64,000 nucleotides of DNA from Scopulibacillus darangshiensis (GTDB taxonomy: Bacteria; Bacillota; Bacilli; Bacillales; Sporolactobacillaceae). The position numbers were made by a program, and so were the translations under genes. The stretch is from NCBI RefSeq assembly GCF_004341035.1, contig NZ_SLXK01000006.1, positions 62,001 to 126,000 on the forward strand, read 5' to 3'. Below are positions 35,823 through 45,725 of the stretch, in pieces (position 1 is the stretch's first letter; every line of letters starts with the position of its first letter). The notes below the pieces were generated by a model. It was not told where the DNA came from. It searched no databases and was given only the letters and a program-made list of their open reading frames with translations.

Positions 35823-38117
35823 TTGTGAGGAAACATCATCTTCAATTTTTGCCACTAAAACTTCTCTAGGTTTACTGCCTTCATACGGCCCTACGATCCC
35901 ATGTGCTTCCATCGCATCAATTAGCCGGGCAGCACGGGTATAGCCAATTCGAAACCGTCTTTGCAGCATGGACACTGAAGCGGTTTGCATGTCAGTGACG
36001 AGCTGTACGGCATCATCATACAAATCGTCATCCACCTTTTCTACTGTCCCCTCGGGCTCATCGCTTGGGATCATATTTTCCTGATACTGTGCTTTTTGTT
36101 GGCTGATAGCAAAATCAACGATTTTTTCAACCTCATCATCCGTCAGGAAGGCCCCTTGTATACGCGTTGGTTTTGAGGCACCGATCGGCAAGAAGAGCAT
36201 GTCACCCTTACCCAAAAGCTTTTCAGCCCCGCCGGAGTCGAGAATCGTTCTGGAATCCGTCTGTGATGAGACGCTAAATGCGATTCGGGAAGGAATATTT
36301 GCCTTAATGACGCCTGTGATGACGTCTACCGAAGGCCTTTGGGTCGCGATAATCAAATGAATCCCCGCAGCACGGGCCATTTGGGCCAGTCTTGTGATGG
36401 CATCCTCCACATCCTTTGATGCCACCATCATCAGATCAGCGAGCTCATCAATAATGACAACGATATACGGCATCAGCGGCTGCTGATCGCCATTCTCTTC
36501 ATTATGACGGCGTATATAATTATTATACCCTTCCAAATTCCGTGTGCCGCTGTCAGAAAACAGTTCATAACGCCGTTCCATCTCGCCGACTACTTTCTTT
36601 AACGCTTGTGACGCTTTTTTGGGATCCGTTACAACTGGTGTCAGGAGATGGGGCACCCCATTGTACACATTCAATTCAACCATTTTAGGGTCTACCATTA
36701 ACAACTTAACCTCATGAGGTTTGGTCCGCATTAAAACGCTTGTAATAATCCCATTAATACAAACACTTTTCCCGCTTCCTGTCGCTCCAGCGACAAGCAG
36801 ATGGGGCATTTTGCTTAAATCAGCCAAGACAGGTTCACCCGATATATCACGGCCGAGTCCAATGGCGAGTCTTGACCCCTGTTTCTTTGCGTTATCGGAC
36901 TCAAGAACTTCGCGAAGACTTACCATTGCGACATCTTGGTTAGGAACCTCAATTCCCACGGCAGATTTACCTGGAATCGGCGCTTCGATCCGAATTTCTT
37001 TTGCAGCCAAGGCCAAGGCCAAGTCATCATTAAGGCTGACGATGCGGCTGACCTTCACACCAACATCAGGGTAGACCTCGTATCTTGTAACGGCTGGCCC
37101 CAAATGAACCTTCTTTACTTTTGCCCTGACCCCAAAGCTTTCAAACGTCTTTTCTAATTTACGGACATTGTCAGCAATGTGTTTGCGTTCATGATGCTGT
37201 GTGTTTGCTTTAGGGCGGTCCAGGAGGTTAACGGGCGGCAGTTTATACGCTGTATTTTCAACCTCTGCCATAGTAAAGGCAGGCACCTTGGTTTCATCTT
37301 CCTGTTCTTTTTCTTGCGGTTGTACAGGCTGTTGTTCATTTATTTTTGGTTCAGCCTCTTGAACGGATTGATGCTCACTGAAATCATGGATGATCGGTTC
37401 AGGATCTGACTCAGCCTGTTCATCCGTCTCTTTATCCCGGCTTTTATCACTTCGCTTGTCCTGCTTTTCCTTCCGTTTTTCCTTCATTTGCTCGATTTGA
37501 TCCTTTTGCTTGGCAACGGCTGCTTGACCCGCCTTTTTCATCCGGCCAAGAAGTTTCTTAGCTGTGTCACGCAAAGATTTCCCTGTAATTAGGATGATAG
37601 CAACAAGAATTAGAAAAAATGACATAAACATCGTTCCGGTAGTATCAAACAAGGCATGGAAAAAGGCAAAACCGATTGCGCCAATCATGCCGCCGCCAAG
37701 CTGATCCCCCGCAATGTTTCCAGACAGCTGCCCTTTATAAAGATCCCAAGTGTTAAGAATGACTGATTTATTCCGCCACTTGCTATAAGCAGTCAGTGCA
37801 CTAAAAAGCTTGATATGGCTTAGCAGCAACAAAGAAAATGTTAAAAGATAAATTCCCGTTAATCTTCTAGTAAAAAAATGGGGCTGCTGCTGTTTCCAAA
37901 TGTAGTAGATTGATAGAATCAATGTCCCAATAAAGAGCAGCATGTACCAATTCCCTAAAAATAAACGGGCAGCTTCGACAAAGACGTTTCCCACCGGGCC
38001 TAGTTTGGCGATGGCGATGCATGTTAAAGCAAATATTAATAGACCTGATATCTCATAAATAATCGTATCTTTCCAACCTTTATTTTTTTGGCTTTTTCTC
38101 TTTTTTTTCTTAGCCAC
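35820..38117 (-). CDS. spoIIIE: DNA translocase FtsK/SpoIIIE family
   Basis: Septal DNA pump that moves the chromosome into the forespore and clears trapped DNA. Four transmembrane segments fill about residues 20-180, then an acidic, charged linker (Glu/Lys/Gln-rich, about 200-300), then the RecA-like motor with [25 protein letters not shown] and [13 protein letters not shown], and a C-terminal gamma winged helix ([26 protein letters not shown]) that reads orientation sequences. I chose the GTG at 38117 ([10 protein letters not shown]), as in B. subtilis SpoIIIE; the open frame reaches 18 codons further but crosses a 5' hairpin (38148-38168). Its place next to tepA and ylzJ matches spoIIIE rather than a second ftsK. 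Confidence 0.95.
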   Translation of the reverse strand: MAKKKKRKSQKNKGWKDTIIYEISGLLIFALTCIAIAKLGPVGNVFVEAARLFLGNWYMLLFIGTLILSIYYIWKQQQPHFFTRRLTGIYLLTFSLLLLSHIKLFSALTAYSKWRNKSVILNTWDLYKGQLSGNIAGDQLGGGMIGAIGFAFFHALFDTTGTMFMSFFLILVAIILITGKSLRDTAKKLLGRMKKAGQAAVAKQKDQIEQMKEKRKEKQDKRSDKSRDKETDEQAESDPEPIIHDFSEHQSVQEAEPKINEQQPVQPQEKEQEDETKVPAFTMAEVENTAYKLPPVNLLDRPKANTQHHERKHIADNVRKLEKTFESFGVRAKVKKVHLGPAVTRYEVYPDVGVKVSRIVSLNDDLALALAAKEIRIEAPIPGKSAVGIEVPNQDVAMVSLREVLESDNAKKQGSRLAIGLGRDISGEPVLADLSKMPHLLVAGATGSGKSVCINGIITSVLMRTKPHEVKLLMVDPKMVELNVYNGVPHLLTPVVTDPKKASQALKKVVGEMERRYELFSDSGTRNLEGYNNYIRRHNEENGDQQPLMPYIVVIIDELADLMMVASKDVEDAITRLAQMARAAGIHLIIATQRPSVDVITGVIKANIPSRIAFSVSSQTDSRTILDSGGAEKLLGKGDMLFLPIGASKPTRIQGAFLTDDEVEKIVDFAISQQKAQYQENMIPSDEPEGTVEKVDDDLYDDAVQLVTDMQTASVSMLQRRFRIGYTRAARLIDAMEAHGIVGPYEGSKPREVLVAKIEDDVSSQ

Positions 38118-38302
38118 AATATACACCCCAAAACGATAGAATAGATAACAAGCAGCTTGGCTGCTTGTCATCTCCTTTGTTTATTTAACCTTATATTTAA
38201 TGTACAGTAAAGTGTGGATTACAGTAAAGGCTTCAACAAAAGACAATAAAGCAATAACTTCAATTAGTTCTTATGAAGATATTGTAACACCTAATAAAAT
38301 GA

Positions 38303-38450
38303 AAGAGTACATGCCTAAGAGTACATGCCCAACAATTTGGCGTCCCGCTTTGGTCTTTCCGTCTTAGGAGGTATTCGCGTCTCAATGAGCGTTGACTGCG
38401 TCCGACACTGCGTCTTGGATGGGATATTGCGTATGGCCCGGGTTTACTAA
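38303..38450. repeat. intergenic repeat-like block rich in GCGTC
   Basis: The 395-bp gap between ylzJ and spoIIIE holds no gene. A 13-bp direct repeat AAGAGTACATGCC occurs at 38303-38315 and 38317-38329. The next 110 bp are unusually GC-rich and contain recurrent GCGTC/CGTC words, including ACTGCGTC at 38395-38402 and 38407-38414, CGCGTCTC near 38376 and GGCGTCCCGC at 38340. No frame is convincing. It looks like a dispersed noncoding repeat; copy number cannot be judged from one window. The rest, 38172-38302, is AT-rich and probably contains the spoIIIE promoter. Confidence 0.5.
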
Positions 38451-38459
38451 TCAGATTAA

Positions 38460-38487
38460 GGACAGTGATTTGTTTAAATCACTGTCC
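38460..38487. terminator. ylzJ terminator, possibly bidirectional
   Basis: GGACAGTGATTT (38460-38471) and AAATCACTGTCC (38476-38487) form a perfect 12-bp stem 26 bp after the ylzJ stop. The better U-run (ATTTTTAT) is on the plus strand. Confidence 0.7.
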
Positions 38488-38512
38488 ATTTTTATCTTGG
38501 GAAATGTATTTT

Positions 38513-38737
38513 TTAAAGTAAGGGCTTCATTGTAACCATTTCGCCGGGCTGATAGCGCTGGTCAAGAAAGTGATTGGGATCTGAGCTGATCAACTGAAGG
38601 ATTTTATAGTCGTCACCTTCCGTCTCCTCAACGATCAGCTTGACTCCGTTCATCTCCAATGTTTTTTGCTTCTTTTTTGCTTGGTCTTCTTCCTCATCAA
38701 AAATAACGTCGTGAGGATAAATCGTATAAAGGATCAT
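38513..38737 (-). CDS. ylzJ: YlzJ-like protein
   Basis: Small conserved protein of 74 residues ([17 protein letters not shown], then [15 protein letters not shown] at the end). The family is found between tepA and spoIIIE in Bacillus. Function unknown. The start codon overlaps the tepA stop by 4 nt (ATGA), so translation is coupled to tepA. Confidence 0.88.
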   Translation of the reverse strand: MILYTIYPHDVIFDEEEDQAKKKQKTLEMNGVKLIVEETEGDDYKILQLISSDPNHFLDQRYQPGEMVTMKPLL

Positions 38738-39468
38738 TGGACCACCTGCTCATCTGGCTGCTTTCCCTTGTTTTCATCAATCAAGTTTTGCAATTTTCCA
38801 AGGGCATGACCCAAACCTCCGACCTCGTCAATAAGCCCATATTCTACGGCATCCGTTCCAACGACATTCGTTCCGATATCTCTCGTTAAATTGCCTTGGC
38901 TGTACATCAATTCTCTAAATTTATCCTCGGTTATATTAGAATGTGAAACAACAAACTGTGTAACCCTGTCCTGCATTTTATCCAAGTACTCGAATGTCTG
39001 CGGCACACCGATAACAAGTCCGTTCATTCGGACCGGATGGATGGTCATTGTCGCGCTCTCGGCTATAAAGGAGTAATCCGAAGCCACAGCAATTGGAACA
39101 CCGATGGAGTGACCGCCGCCCATAACCAAAGTTACGGCCGGCTTGGAAATCGTCGAAATCATTTCAGCGATCGCGAGTCCCGCCTCGACATCACCGCCAA
39201 CAGTATTAAGAATAACCATTAATCCCTCAATTTGATCATTTTGCTCGATCGCAACAAGCTGGGGAATCAGGTGTTCATATTTTGTCGTTTTATTTTTTGG
39301 CGGCAATGCCAGATGTCCCTCGATTTGACCAACGATCGTCAAGCAATGAATATTCGACTGTGCCTCTGGAGCCTGGGTTTGACCGAGCTTTTGAATTTGA
39401 TTAAGTATAGCATTTTGTTCTTGTGCCTGCTCTTGCTCTTGTCCTCTTTCCGGTTGTTCTTCAGGCAT
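38734..39468 (-). CDS. tepA: TepA, ClpP-class translocation-enhancing protease
   Basis: Cytoplasmic ClpP/SppA-like serine protease. The fold signature is visible in [23 protein letters not shown], the nucleophile Ser in [16 protein letters not shown] and a His in [10 protein letters not shown]. In B. subtilis TepA has been linked to protein export and to degradation of small acid-soluble spore proteins. The N terminus is Gln/Glu-rich (about 25 residues). I took the ATG at 39468 (MPEEQPERG), 8 codons inside the frame, because AAAAGGAG precedes it. Confidence 0.93.
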   Translation of the reverse strand: MPEEQPERGQEQEQAQEQNAILNQIQKLGQTQAPEAQSNIHCLTIVGQIEGHLALPPKNKTTKYEHLIPQLVAIEQNDQIEGLMVILNTVGGDVEAGLAIAEMISTISKPAVTLVMGGGHSIGVPIAVASDYSFIAESATMTIHPVRMNGLVIGVPQTFEYLDKMQDRVTQFVVSHSNITEDKFRELMYSQGNLTRDIGTNVVGTDAVEYGLIDEVGGLGHALGKLQNLIDENKGKQPDEQVVQ

Positions 39469-39492
39469 GCTCACATCTCTCCTTTTCCTCAT

Positions 39493-39798
39493 ACTAAAGG
39501 TAGTATTTGATGGAGAAGATGCTTTTATGCCTAAAGCCTATGTTTCGTTTAATACCCAAATGTCGCCGTTTCTTCCGTTAATCTCTTTGAACGATCTCAA
39601 CACCGTCTTTTTATCAATCTCGGGCGTTCATCACCGGCTGAAGACCATTTCTCCCTTTAATTTTACTGATTTTGGATTTTTGGTTTAATCCGATTGGAAT
39701 TATAGTGGCAGGCACTCAATAAATATGGAATCCATGGCGAAGCAACAACGGTAGCTTGCTTTATTTAATACAACAATAGTTTTATTAAATCGAACGAA
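39493..39798 (-). pseudogene. decayed reading frame or dispersed repeat upstream of tepA
   Basis: One minus-strand frame, in register with tepA, stays protein-like for about 100 codons but is broken by five in-frame stops. Pieces read FNKTIVVLNKASYRCC, FAMDSIFIECLPL, TKNPKSVKLKGEMVFSR, KTVLRSFKEINGRNGDIWVL and [15 protein letters not shown]. The segments resemble, from memory, short hypothetical proteins scattered in Bacillaceae genomes, so it may be a noncoding dispersed repeat that is often misread as protein. The rest of the gap (39799-39904) shows nothing I can name before the RNase J terminator. Confidence 0.45.
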
Positions 39799-39913
39799 CT
39801 ACAATTGCGGCATAAATAGAGCCCTTATATCTTACCACGGTCTAATCCGCGCTCCTTGACAATATTACCAAACATTGCCCCACAAGCCGATATTTTGTAT
39901 TTCCCCAAAAAGC

Positions 39914-39945
39914 AAAAACAACACTGCTGTCGCGAGTGTTGTTTT
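39914..39945 (-). terminator. RNase J gene terminator
   Basis: AAAACAACACT (39915-39925) and AGTGTTGTTTT (39935-39945) form an 11-bp stem, followed on the minus strand by TTTTTGC; 7 bp after the stop. Confidence 0.85.
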
Positions 39946-39951
39946 CTGGTT

Positions 39952-41616
39952 TTATATTTCCATGATAATTGGCAGTATCATTGGACGGCGTTTGGTTTTG
40001 TCGTACAGGTACTTGCCCAAAGAGTCTCTTATCCCATTTTTCAATGATGACCATTCAGAGACATTTTTGGTCAGTGCTTGCGATAAGACTTCTGCAACGA
40101 TGTTATTCGCATCTTCAATCAATTTCTCCGATTCGCGGACATAGACAAATCCCCGTGTAATGATTTCAGGTCCAGACAGAATCTTCTTGGACTGTCTGCC
40201 CAGCGTCACAACGACGACGAGAGTGCCGTCCTGGGATAATAGCCGGCGGTCACGCAAAACAATATTTCCGACATCACCGACACCTAGGCCGTCAACCAAA
40301 AGCTGACCTGCCGGGACTTTCTCGATTTGCCTTGCCTGTCCTTTTGTAAATTCAACAACATCACCTTTATCCAAAAGGAAAATATGATGAAGCGGAATAC
40401 CATTTGAAACGGCCAAGTCTTGATGAGCCTTTAACATTCTAAATTCACCGCGAATTGGTACGAGATACTTTGGCCTAATTAATTCCAGCATAAGCTTAAG
40501 TTCTTCTTGGGAAGCATGGCCAGATGTATGGACCCGGTCCCCGTAAATAACTTTAACTCCAATTCTCATCAATGAATCAATAGCCTTTGTTACGCTTTTC
40601 TCATTACCTGGTGTTGACGATGATGCAAAAATAAATAAATCGTTTTCTGTTAGCGATAACCGTTTGTGTGAATGACTAGCAATGCGAGTTAGGGGTGAAA
40701 TCGGGTCGCCTTCAATACCTGATGTTAAGATGGCTATTTGATGATCTTTAAGTTTATTTATCCTGTCTAAATTGACTAATGTCCCTTTAGGTATGTCAAG
40801 ATAACCGAGTTTAGTGGCCATGCCCACGATTCGTTCCAAATAACGCCCGTCGATGGCAATCTTCCGGTTATTTTGCACAGCTGCCTGAACCACTTGTTGT
40901 ATTCTGTGAATATTCGTGGCATACAGTGATGTGATGACACGGCCTTTGGCAAAGTAAAAAATATCGTCCAAATTTTCGCCGACCACTGCATCAGACCGTG
41001 TTTTACCTGGGACTTCAGCGTTTTTGCTGTCGGATAAAAGGCATAAAACACCTCTGTCACCGATTCGGGAAATTTTACTGATATCGGGCTTTTGGCCGTC
41101 CACTGGTGTATAGTCAAATTTAAAATCCCCGGTATGTACAACTGCTCCTTGAGAAGTGTAAATAGCAAATCCTACAGAATCAGGAACGCTGTGATTCGTT
41201 CTGAAGAAGGCAATCGTACGACCAGCAATCCTTAAATCTTTGCCGGGTTCGATCGTGTTTAGTTTAGCCCTTTTCAGAGCATTAACATCCTTTAACTTTT
41301 CTTCAAGCAGAGCGATCGTCAGTTTTGTTCCGTAAACCGGTGCTTTCAAATCCTTAAGTAAATACGGCAAGCCGCCGATATGAGCCTGATGTCCATGAGT
41401 TAATAAAATAGCCTTAATACGGTCCTTATTTTCCACTAAATATGCCGCATCGGGAATCACGGTATCAACACCAAGCATATCATCGTTAGGGTGCATTAAA
41501 CCCGCATCGATAATAAAAATATCTTTATTCACTTCAATGACTGTCATATTATTGCCAACTTCACCAACGCCGCCCATTGCATAAATCTTTACCTCGTCAT
41601 CCTTATGCTTTGACAA
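39952..41616 (-). CDS. rnjB: Ribonuclease J2-like protein
   Basis: Beta-CASP metallo-beta-lactamase ribonuclease, 554 residues. The metal motif reads THGHQAHIGGLPYLL, where RNase J1 has HGHxDHIGG: the conserved Asp is replaced by Ala, so catalysis is probably weak, as in RNase J2 partners of RNase J1. The second metal region VVHTGDFKFDYTPVDG and the beta-CASP motifs (PVRGEFRMLKAHQ, VHTSGHASQEEL) are present. The start is TTG with AGGAGGAATGCCCA upstream. Its location between dapA and tepA is that of rnjB in B. subtilis. Confidence 0.92.
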   Translation of the reverse strand: MSKHKDDEVKIYAMGGVGEVGNNMTVIEVNKDIFIIDAGLMHPNDDMLGVDTVIPDAAYLVENKDRIKAILLTHGHQAHIGGLPYLLKDLKAPVYGTKLTIALLEEKLKDVNALKRAKLNTIEPGKDLRIAGRTIAFFRTNHSVPDSVGFAIYTSQGAVVHTGDFKFDYTPVDGQKPDISKISRIGDRGVLCLLSDSKNAEVPGKTRSDAVVGENLDDIFYFAKGRVITSLYATNIHRIQQVVQAAVQNNRKIAIDGRYLERIVGMATKLGYLDIPKGTLVNLDRINKLKDHQIAILTSGIEGDPISPLTRIASHSHKRLSLTENDLFIFASSSTPGNEKSVTKAIDSLMRIGVKVIYGDRVHTSGHASQEELKLMLELIRPKYLVPIRGEFRMLKAHQDLAVSNGIPLHHIFLLDKGDVVEFTKGQARQIEKVPAGQLLVDGLGVGDVGNIVLRDRRLLSQDGTLVVVVTLGRQSKKILSGPEIITRGFVYVRESEKLIEDANNIVAEVLSQALTKNVSEWSSLKNGIRDSLGKYLYDKTKRRPMILPIIMEI

Positions 41617-41744
41617 TGGGCATTCCTCCTATTAAGTTAAACAGCCATCTGGTTCACCCGTACTAATCATTTCTTTTATTATAACCGATTCCAAAATTAA
41701 AGTACAAGTTCAAAAATAATAAAATGTGCTGGGAAGATAATTTT

Positions 41745-41771
41745 AGGGATCAGCCGTCAGTGCTGATCCCT
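41745..41771. terminator. hairpin after dapA
   Basis: AGGGATCAG (41745-41753) and CTGATCCCT (41763-41771) form a perfect 9-bp stem 9 bp after the dapA stop. The minus strand continues AAAATT rather than a U-run, so it may be a weak terminator or 3'-end protector. Confidence 0.5.
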
Positions 41772-41780
41772 TATTTAATG

Positions 41781-42665
41781 CTATTTAACTTTTTGGAGGT
41801 AGATTTCATATACCTTATTTAGGCTAGCATGCTCATCTTCATTCAGAGGCAGCATAGGGAGTCTTACCCCGCCAGCTTCAACGCCATTTTGATTTAATAA
41901 TGTTTTAACAGGAACAGGACTTGGGGCTGCAAATATCGCCCGCATTAATGGCAGCATAGTCAAGTGGTCTTTTGCTGCACCGCGGTGATCGCCCGCGAGG
42001 AACGCCTCTATCATTTTTGACATGTGCCCTCCAACAAGATGCGAAGCAACCGAGACAACGCCCTGTCCACCGATCGAGAGGGCGGGAAGTGTCAAGCCAT
42101 CATCACCGCTGTATAATACAAAATCGTCTGCTGTTTGTGCAATAATTTCAGCCATCTGGTCGAGGCTGCCGCTTGCCTCCTTGACTGATGTAATGTTATC
42201 AATTTTGGATAACTCAATAATCGTATCGGGAGTGATATTCACTGAAGAACGTCCCGGGATGTTATAAATCATTATTGGCAGCTTGATATTTTCGGCAATC
42301 GTTTTAAAATGCTGATAAAGCCCTGATTGATTTGGTTTAGAATAATATGGCGCCACAATCATTATGCCGTCGACACCCAATGCTTCGGTCTCCTTGGAAA
42401 ACTCAATCGTACTTTTCGTATTATTGCTGCCTGTCCCCGCGATCACTGGGACGCGGCCGTCCGTAATTTTTACAACCTGTTCAAATAATTTAAGCTTCTC
42501 AGCGTTTGAAAGTGTCGGTGATTCACCTGTTGTCCCGGCTACAACAAGGCCCTCGGTTTTATTTTCTATTAAATGCTCAACTATTGCTGTCGTCCGTTCG
42601 AAGCATACTTCCCCTTTGTCGTTAAAGGGGGTGACCATCGCTGTTAACAGTCTACCGTCATTCAA
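41781..42665 (-). CDS. dapA: 4-Hydroxy-tetrahydrodipicolinate synthase
   Basis: Condenses aspartate semialdehyde with pyruvate, the first committed step to diaminopimelate, lysine and dipicolinate. Motifs are VVAGTTGESPTLS (residues 40-52), IMIYNIPGRSSVNI with the catalytic Tyr, and the Schiff-base Lys in ITSVKEASGSLDQ. It has 294 residues, full length. It follows dapG by 14 bp and closes the spoVFA-spoVFB-asd-dapG-dapA block. I saw no lysine riboswitch. Confidence 0.97.
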   Translation of the reverse strand: MNDGRLLTAMVTPFNDKGEVCFERTTAIVEHLIENKTEGLVVAGTTGESPTLSNAEKLKLFEQVVKITDGRVPVIAGTGSNNTKSTIEFSKETEALGVDGIMIVAPYYSKPNQSGLYQHFKTIAENIKLPIMIYNIPGRSSVNITPDTIIELSKIDNITSVKEASGSLDQMAEIIAQTADDFVLYSGDDGLTLPALSIGGQGVVSVASHLVGGHMSKMIEAFLAGDHRGAAKDHLTMLPLMRAIFAAPSPVPVKTLLNQNGVEAGGVRLPMLPLNEDEHASLNKVYEIYLQKVK

Positions 42666-42679
42666 AACTTCCAGCTCCT

Positions 42680-43918
42680 TTAAGATTGATCAATCGCCAC
42701 TTCATGATCCTCTTTTTCCAGTTCAAATGTTTTATGCAAGGCAATCACGGCCTGCTTCATTTGATCTTCATCCACCAGCACCCATATCGTCGTATGAGAG
42801 TCAGCTGATTGCAAAATACGAATGCCGCTCTTCGTAAGCGTGTTTACGATTTTGGCGGTAACACCGGGCGTACCGGCAATTCCCGCACCGACTAAGGACA
42901 CCTTTGCACAGCCTCTGAGTACCTCTGGCTGATAACCTAGTGAGGCCAGCGTTTCAACGGCGAGATCCGCCAATGGCTCCATGACTGTATAAACAACACC
43001 TTGCGGGCTGATGTTGATCAGGTCAACACTAATTTGTTTTACCGCCATTGCTTTGAAGACCTTGGACTGCAGGTCAAAGTCATCTTTTTTGGCGTTGACA
43101 CGAATTTGAACAACACCACCGAGGTTTGTTATGCCGGTAATAAGCCTTTCCTGAACATCTTGACCCCTTCCTCTTTTTTTAATCGTAGTCACTAATGTTC
43201 CAGGGTCGTCGTGGTGTGTCGAACGAATTCGCATTGGCACCTTCGCGTTCATAGCAATTTCGACTGCTCTAGGATGAATCACTTTCGCCCCTTGATAAGC
43301 CATATTGCTGACTTCATTGTAGGTGAGAACTGATAATTGACGGGCATCAGATACAATCCGAGGATCCGCTGTCATCACTCCCTTAACATCTGTAAAAATA
43401 TCAATCCATTCGGCATTTAGAGAGGCACCAAGCGCTGCGGCAGACGTGTCGCTGCCCCCTCTGCCAATCGTTGTCGTCTCCCCAGCATTCGTTTGACCTT
43501 GGAAGCCTGCAACAACAACCACATCCAATGCTGCCAGCATTTTTTCAATCCGCTCAGTTTTCATTTCCATGATACGGGCCCTTGTAAACGTATCATTGGT
43601 TCGGAATCCCGCCTGACCACCTGTCAATGCCTCGGCCTTCAATCCGTTTTCTTTTAACATATTAGAAAATACAATGGATGAAATTGTTTCACCACAAGAC
43701 ATAAGCAAATCGGTTTCACGCGGCGAAGCAAAACGTGGATTGACCAGCCCAAGCAGAGTATCCGTCGCATAAGGCTCACCTACACGTCCCATTGCTGAAA
43801 CAACTATGACAACCTTATAGCCTTCATCCACTGCCTTAATAACATGCTTTGCTGCCCGCTGACGGTCATCCTCTGATTTGACAGATGTCCCGCCAAATTT
43901 TTGAACAATGATATTCAT
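42680..43918 (-). CDS. dapG: Aspartokinase I
   Basis: Phosphorylates aspartate to start the aspartate pathway. The N-terminal kinase domain has VQKFGGTSVKSEDD, TIGRGGSDTSAAALGA and GVMTADPRIV. The C-terminal regulatory part holds two ACT units (VQIRVNAKKDDFDLQSKVFKAM, KVSLVGAGIAGTPGVTAKIV). It has 412 residues, matching the diaminopimelate-sensitive isozyme of Bacillus, and its position between asd and dapA supports dapG rather than lysC. Confidence 0.95.
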   Translation of the reverse strand: MNIIVQKFGGTSVKSEDDRQRAAKHVIKAVDEGYKVVIVVSAMGRVGEPYATDTLLGLVNPRFASPRETDLLMSCGETISSIVFSNMLKENGLKAEALTGGQAGFRTNDTFTRARIMEMKTERIEKMLAALDVVVVAGFQGQTNAGETTTIGRGGSDTSAAALGASLNAEWIDIFTDVKGVMTADPRIVSDARQLSVLTYNEVSNMAYQGAKVIHPRAVEIAMNAKVPMRIRSTHHDDPGTLVTTIKKRGRGQDVQERLITGITNLGGVVQIRVNAKKDDFDLQSKVFKAMAVKQISVDLINISPQGVVYTVMEPLADLAVETLASLGYQPEVLRGCAKVSLVGAGIAGTPGVTAKIVNTLTKSGIRILQSADSHTTIWVLVDEDQMKQAVIALHKTFELEKEDHEVAIDQS

Positions 43919-43938
43919 ATTGCTACGAACTCCTTCAT

Positions 43939-44994
43939 TTAAGCTTTAATAATTCCGAGTTTAACTAAGCTTTCTGCAATTTGAACGGAATTCCAGGCAG
44001 CACCTTTCAAAAGATTATCTGAAACGATCCACATATGATAACCGCCCGCATAATCTGGATCTTTACGGATTCTGCCGACAAAGACCTCTTTTTTTCCTAC
44101 TGCATCAACAGGCATCGGATAGACTTGTTGTTTAGGATCATCCTGAAGAACAACTCCCGGTGCTTCTGACAATAACCGCTTGATGTCAGGGGCTGACGCA
44201 TCTCCTTCGTTATCAACTTCAATATATACTGATTCCGCATGACTAGTCGCGATCGGCAATCGGACACAGGTTGCTGTCACCTTCAACCCCGAATCACCCA
44301 TGATTTTCTTCGTTTCATTGATCATTTTCATTTCTTCAAAGGTGAAGTCATTTTCCTGAAATTTATCAATTTGCGGGATAGCGTTAAAGGCAATTTGATA
44401 ATGTTTGTCATCACCCTTAACCGGCAGAATATTAGGTTGAGTGTTTTTCCCGTCTAAAACATCTCTTGATTGTGTTTCCATTTCTTCGAGAGCAGACAAA
44501 CCCGCACCTGATACAGCCTGATATGTGGATACAATAACCCTTTTAAGACCGTATGACTTGCGTATAGGTTCCAGTGCTGCAACCATCTGTATAGTTGAAC
44601 AATTCGGGTTGGCGATAATCCCCTGATGATTAAATAACTCATTTTCGTTTACCTCAGGAACAACAAGCGGAACCCCATCATCCATTCGATAAGCGCTTGT
44701 ATTGTCTATGACAATAGCACCTCTTTTAACAGCTTCCGGTGCTAGTTGTTTTGAAATAGAGCCACCTGCACTAAAGAGAGCGATGTCGATACCTTCAAAG
44801 GCTTCGGGAAGAGCTTCTTTTATTGTTATCTCTGTTTCTTTAAATAATATCGTTTTCCCAGCTGATCGTTTGGATGCAAGAAGGGTTAATTCTTTGATCG
44901 GTAATGCGGACTCTGATAACATATCCAGCATTTGTTTTCCTACTGCACCAGTTGCTCCTACAACAGCCACGTGTAATCCATTTGTATTTAACAT
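43939..44994 (-). CDS. asd: Aspartate-semialdehyde dehydrogenase
   Basis: Reduces aspartyl phosphate to aspartate semialdehyde. The NADP-binding motif VAVVGATGAVGKQML is at the N terminus and the catalytic Cys is in IANPNCSTIQMV. It has 351 residues. I chose the ATG at 44994 because GAAGGAGGCAGTTATC precedes it; the frame is open 15 codons further upstream. It lies 137 bp after spoVFB and 20 bp before dapG. Confidence 0.97.
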   Translation of the reverse strand: MLNTNGLHVAVVGATGAVGKQMLDMLSESALPIKELTLLASKRSAGKTILFKETEITIKEALPEAFEGIDIALFSAGGSISKQLAPEAVKRGAIVIDNTSAYRMDDGVPLVVPEVNENELFNHQGIIANPNCSTIQMVAALEPIRKSYGLKRVIVSTYQAVSGAGLSALEEMETQSRDVLDGKNTQPNILPVKGDDKHYQIAFNAIPQIDKFQENDFTFEEMKMINETKKIMGDSGLKVTATCVRLPIATSHAESVYIEVDNEGDASAPDIKRLLSEAPGVVLQDDPKQQVYPMPVDAVGKKEVFVGRIRKDPDYAGGYHMWIVSDNLLKGAAWNSVQIAESLVKLGIIKA

Positions 44995-45131
44995 GATAAC
45001 TGCCTCCTTCGATCCATCGTTTATTAGGTATAAGTTCATTTAATTGAATGAAGGAGAAACAGATAACGTTTCCCCTTACTAAAACTATTACTATTTTATC
45101 ATAATATGTTTTGGATGGAAGAAGGATCGCC

Positions 45132-45725
45132 TTAATCCCTAAATTTCTCTATGATCAAAGGCTGCAATTGCTTCCCATTTATCGCTTCTTCAACTGTATC
45201 TTTCATCAGCGACATCCTCGCGACGAGTGAATTAGGTTTCTTTTCCGGATCATCCTGCCCAAATGGTATAAAATAAATATTTTTCGCTGCAAGCAACTTA
45301 GTGATATTGGCGCCGTTAAGACCTAATCCGTCATTTGTTGATATACCCAGCACCACAGGATTAAGATTTCTTAGGGTGGCTTTGGCAGCCATTAAAACAG
45401 GAGAATCCGTCATAGCATTAGCAAACTTGCTGATTGAATTTCCTGTTAGCGGCGCAACAACCATGCAATCAAGCGGTGTTCTTGGTCCAAAGGGTTCTGC
45501 TGTTACAATAGAGTCAATGACTTCGTTTCCAGTTAATTCTTCGACTTTCTTAATCCAATCACGTCCGTCACCGAATCGAGTTACTGTATTTTTTACTGTA
45601 TAGGTGACAAAAGCCGTCACTTTGGCGCCATCATCAATAAAGTCCTGAATATGCGGAACAACCTGGTCATAGGTACAATGTGATCCCGTAATCCCTAATC
45701 CAATATGTTTCCCCTCTAGACTCAT
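45132..45725 (-). CDS. spoVFB: Dipicolinate synthase subunit B
   Basis: Flavoprotein-like subunit of the mother-cell enzyme that makes dipicolinic acid for the spore core. KHIGLGITGSHCTYDQVVPHI and CMVVAPLTGNSISKFANAMTD show the flavin-containing decarboxylase-like fold. It has 197 residues, typical. The ATG shares one base with the spoVFA stop (TAATG), which indicates translational coupling. Confidence 0.97.
   Translation of the reverse strand: MSLEGKHIGLGITGSHCTYDQVVPHIQDFIDDGAKVTAFVTYTVKNTVTRFGDGRDWIKKVEELTGNEVIDSIVTAEPFGPRTPLDCMVVAPLTGNSISKFANAMTDSPVLMAAKATLRNLNPVVLGISTNDGLGLNGANITKLLAAKNIYFIPFGQDDPEKKPNSLVARMSLMKDTVEEAINGKQLQPLIIEKFRD

Noticed and set aside
38118-38171. N-terminal extension of the SpoIIIE-type protein to 38171
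   Set aside because: The upstream ATG directly abuts AAGGAG and the stretch forms a 9-bp hairpin (ACAAGCAGC/GCTGCTTGT); the GTG at 38117 gives the family N terminus.
39467-39688. Plus-strand open frame of 73 codons opposite the tepA upstream region
   Set aside because: No ribosome binding site, Ser/Leu/Phe-rich antisense-like composition, and the minus strand in the same place shows a more protein-like though broken frame.
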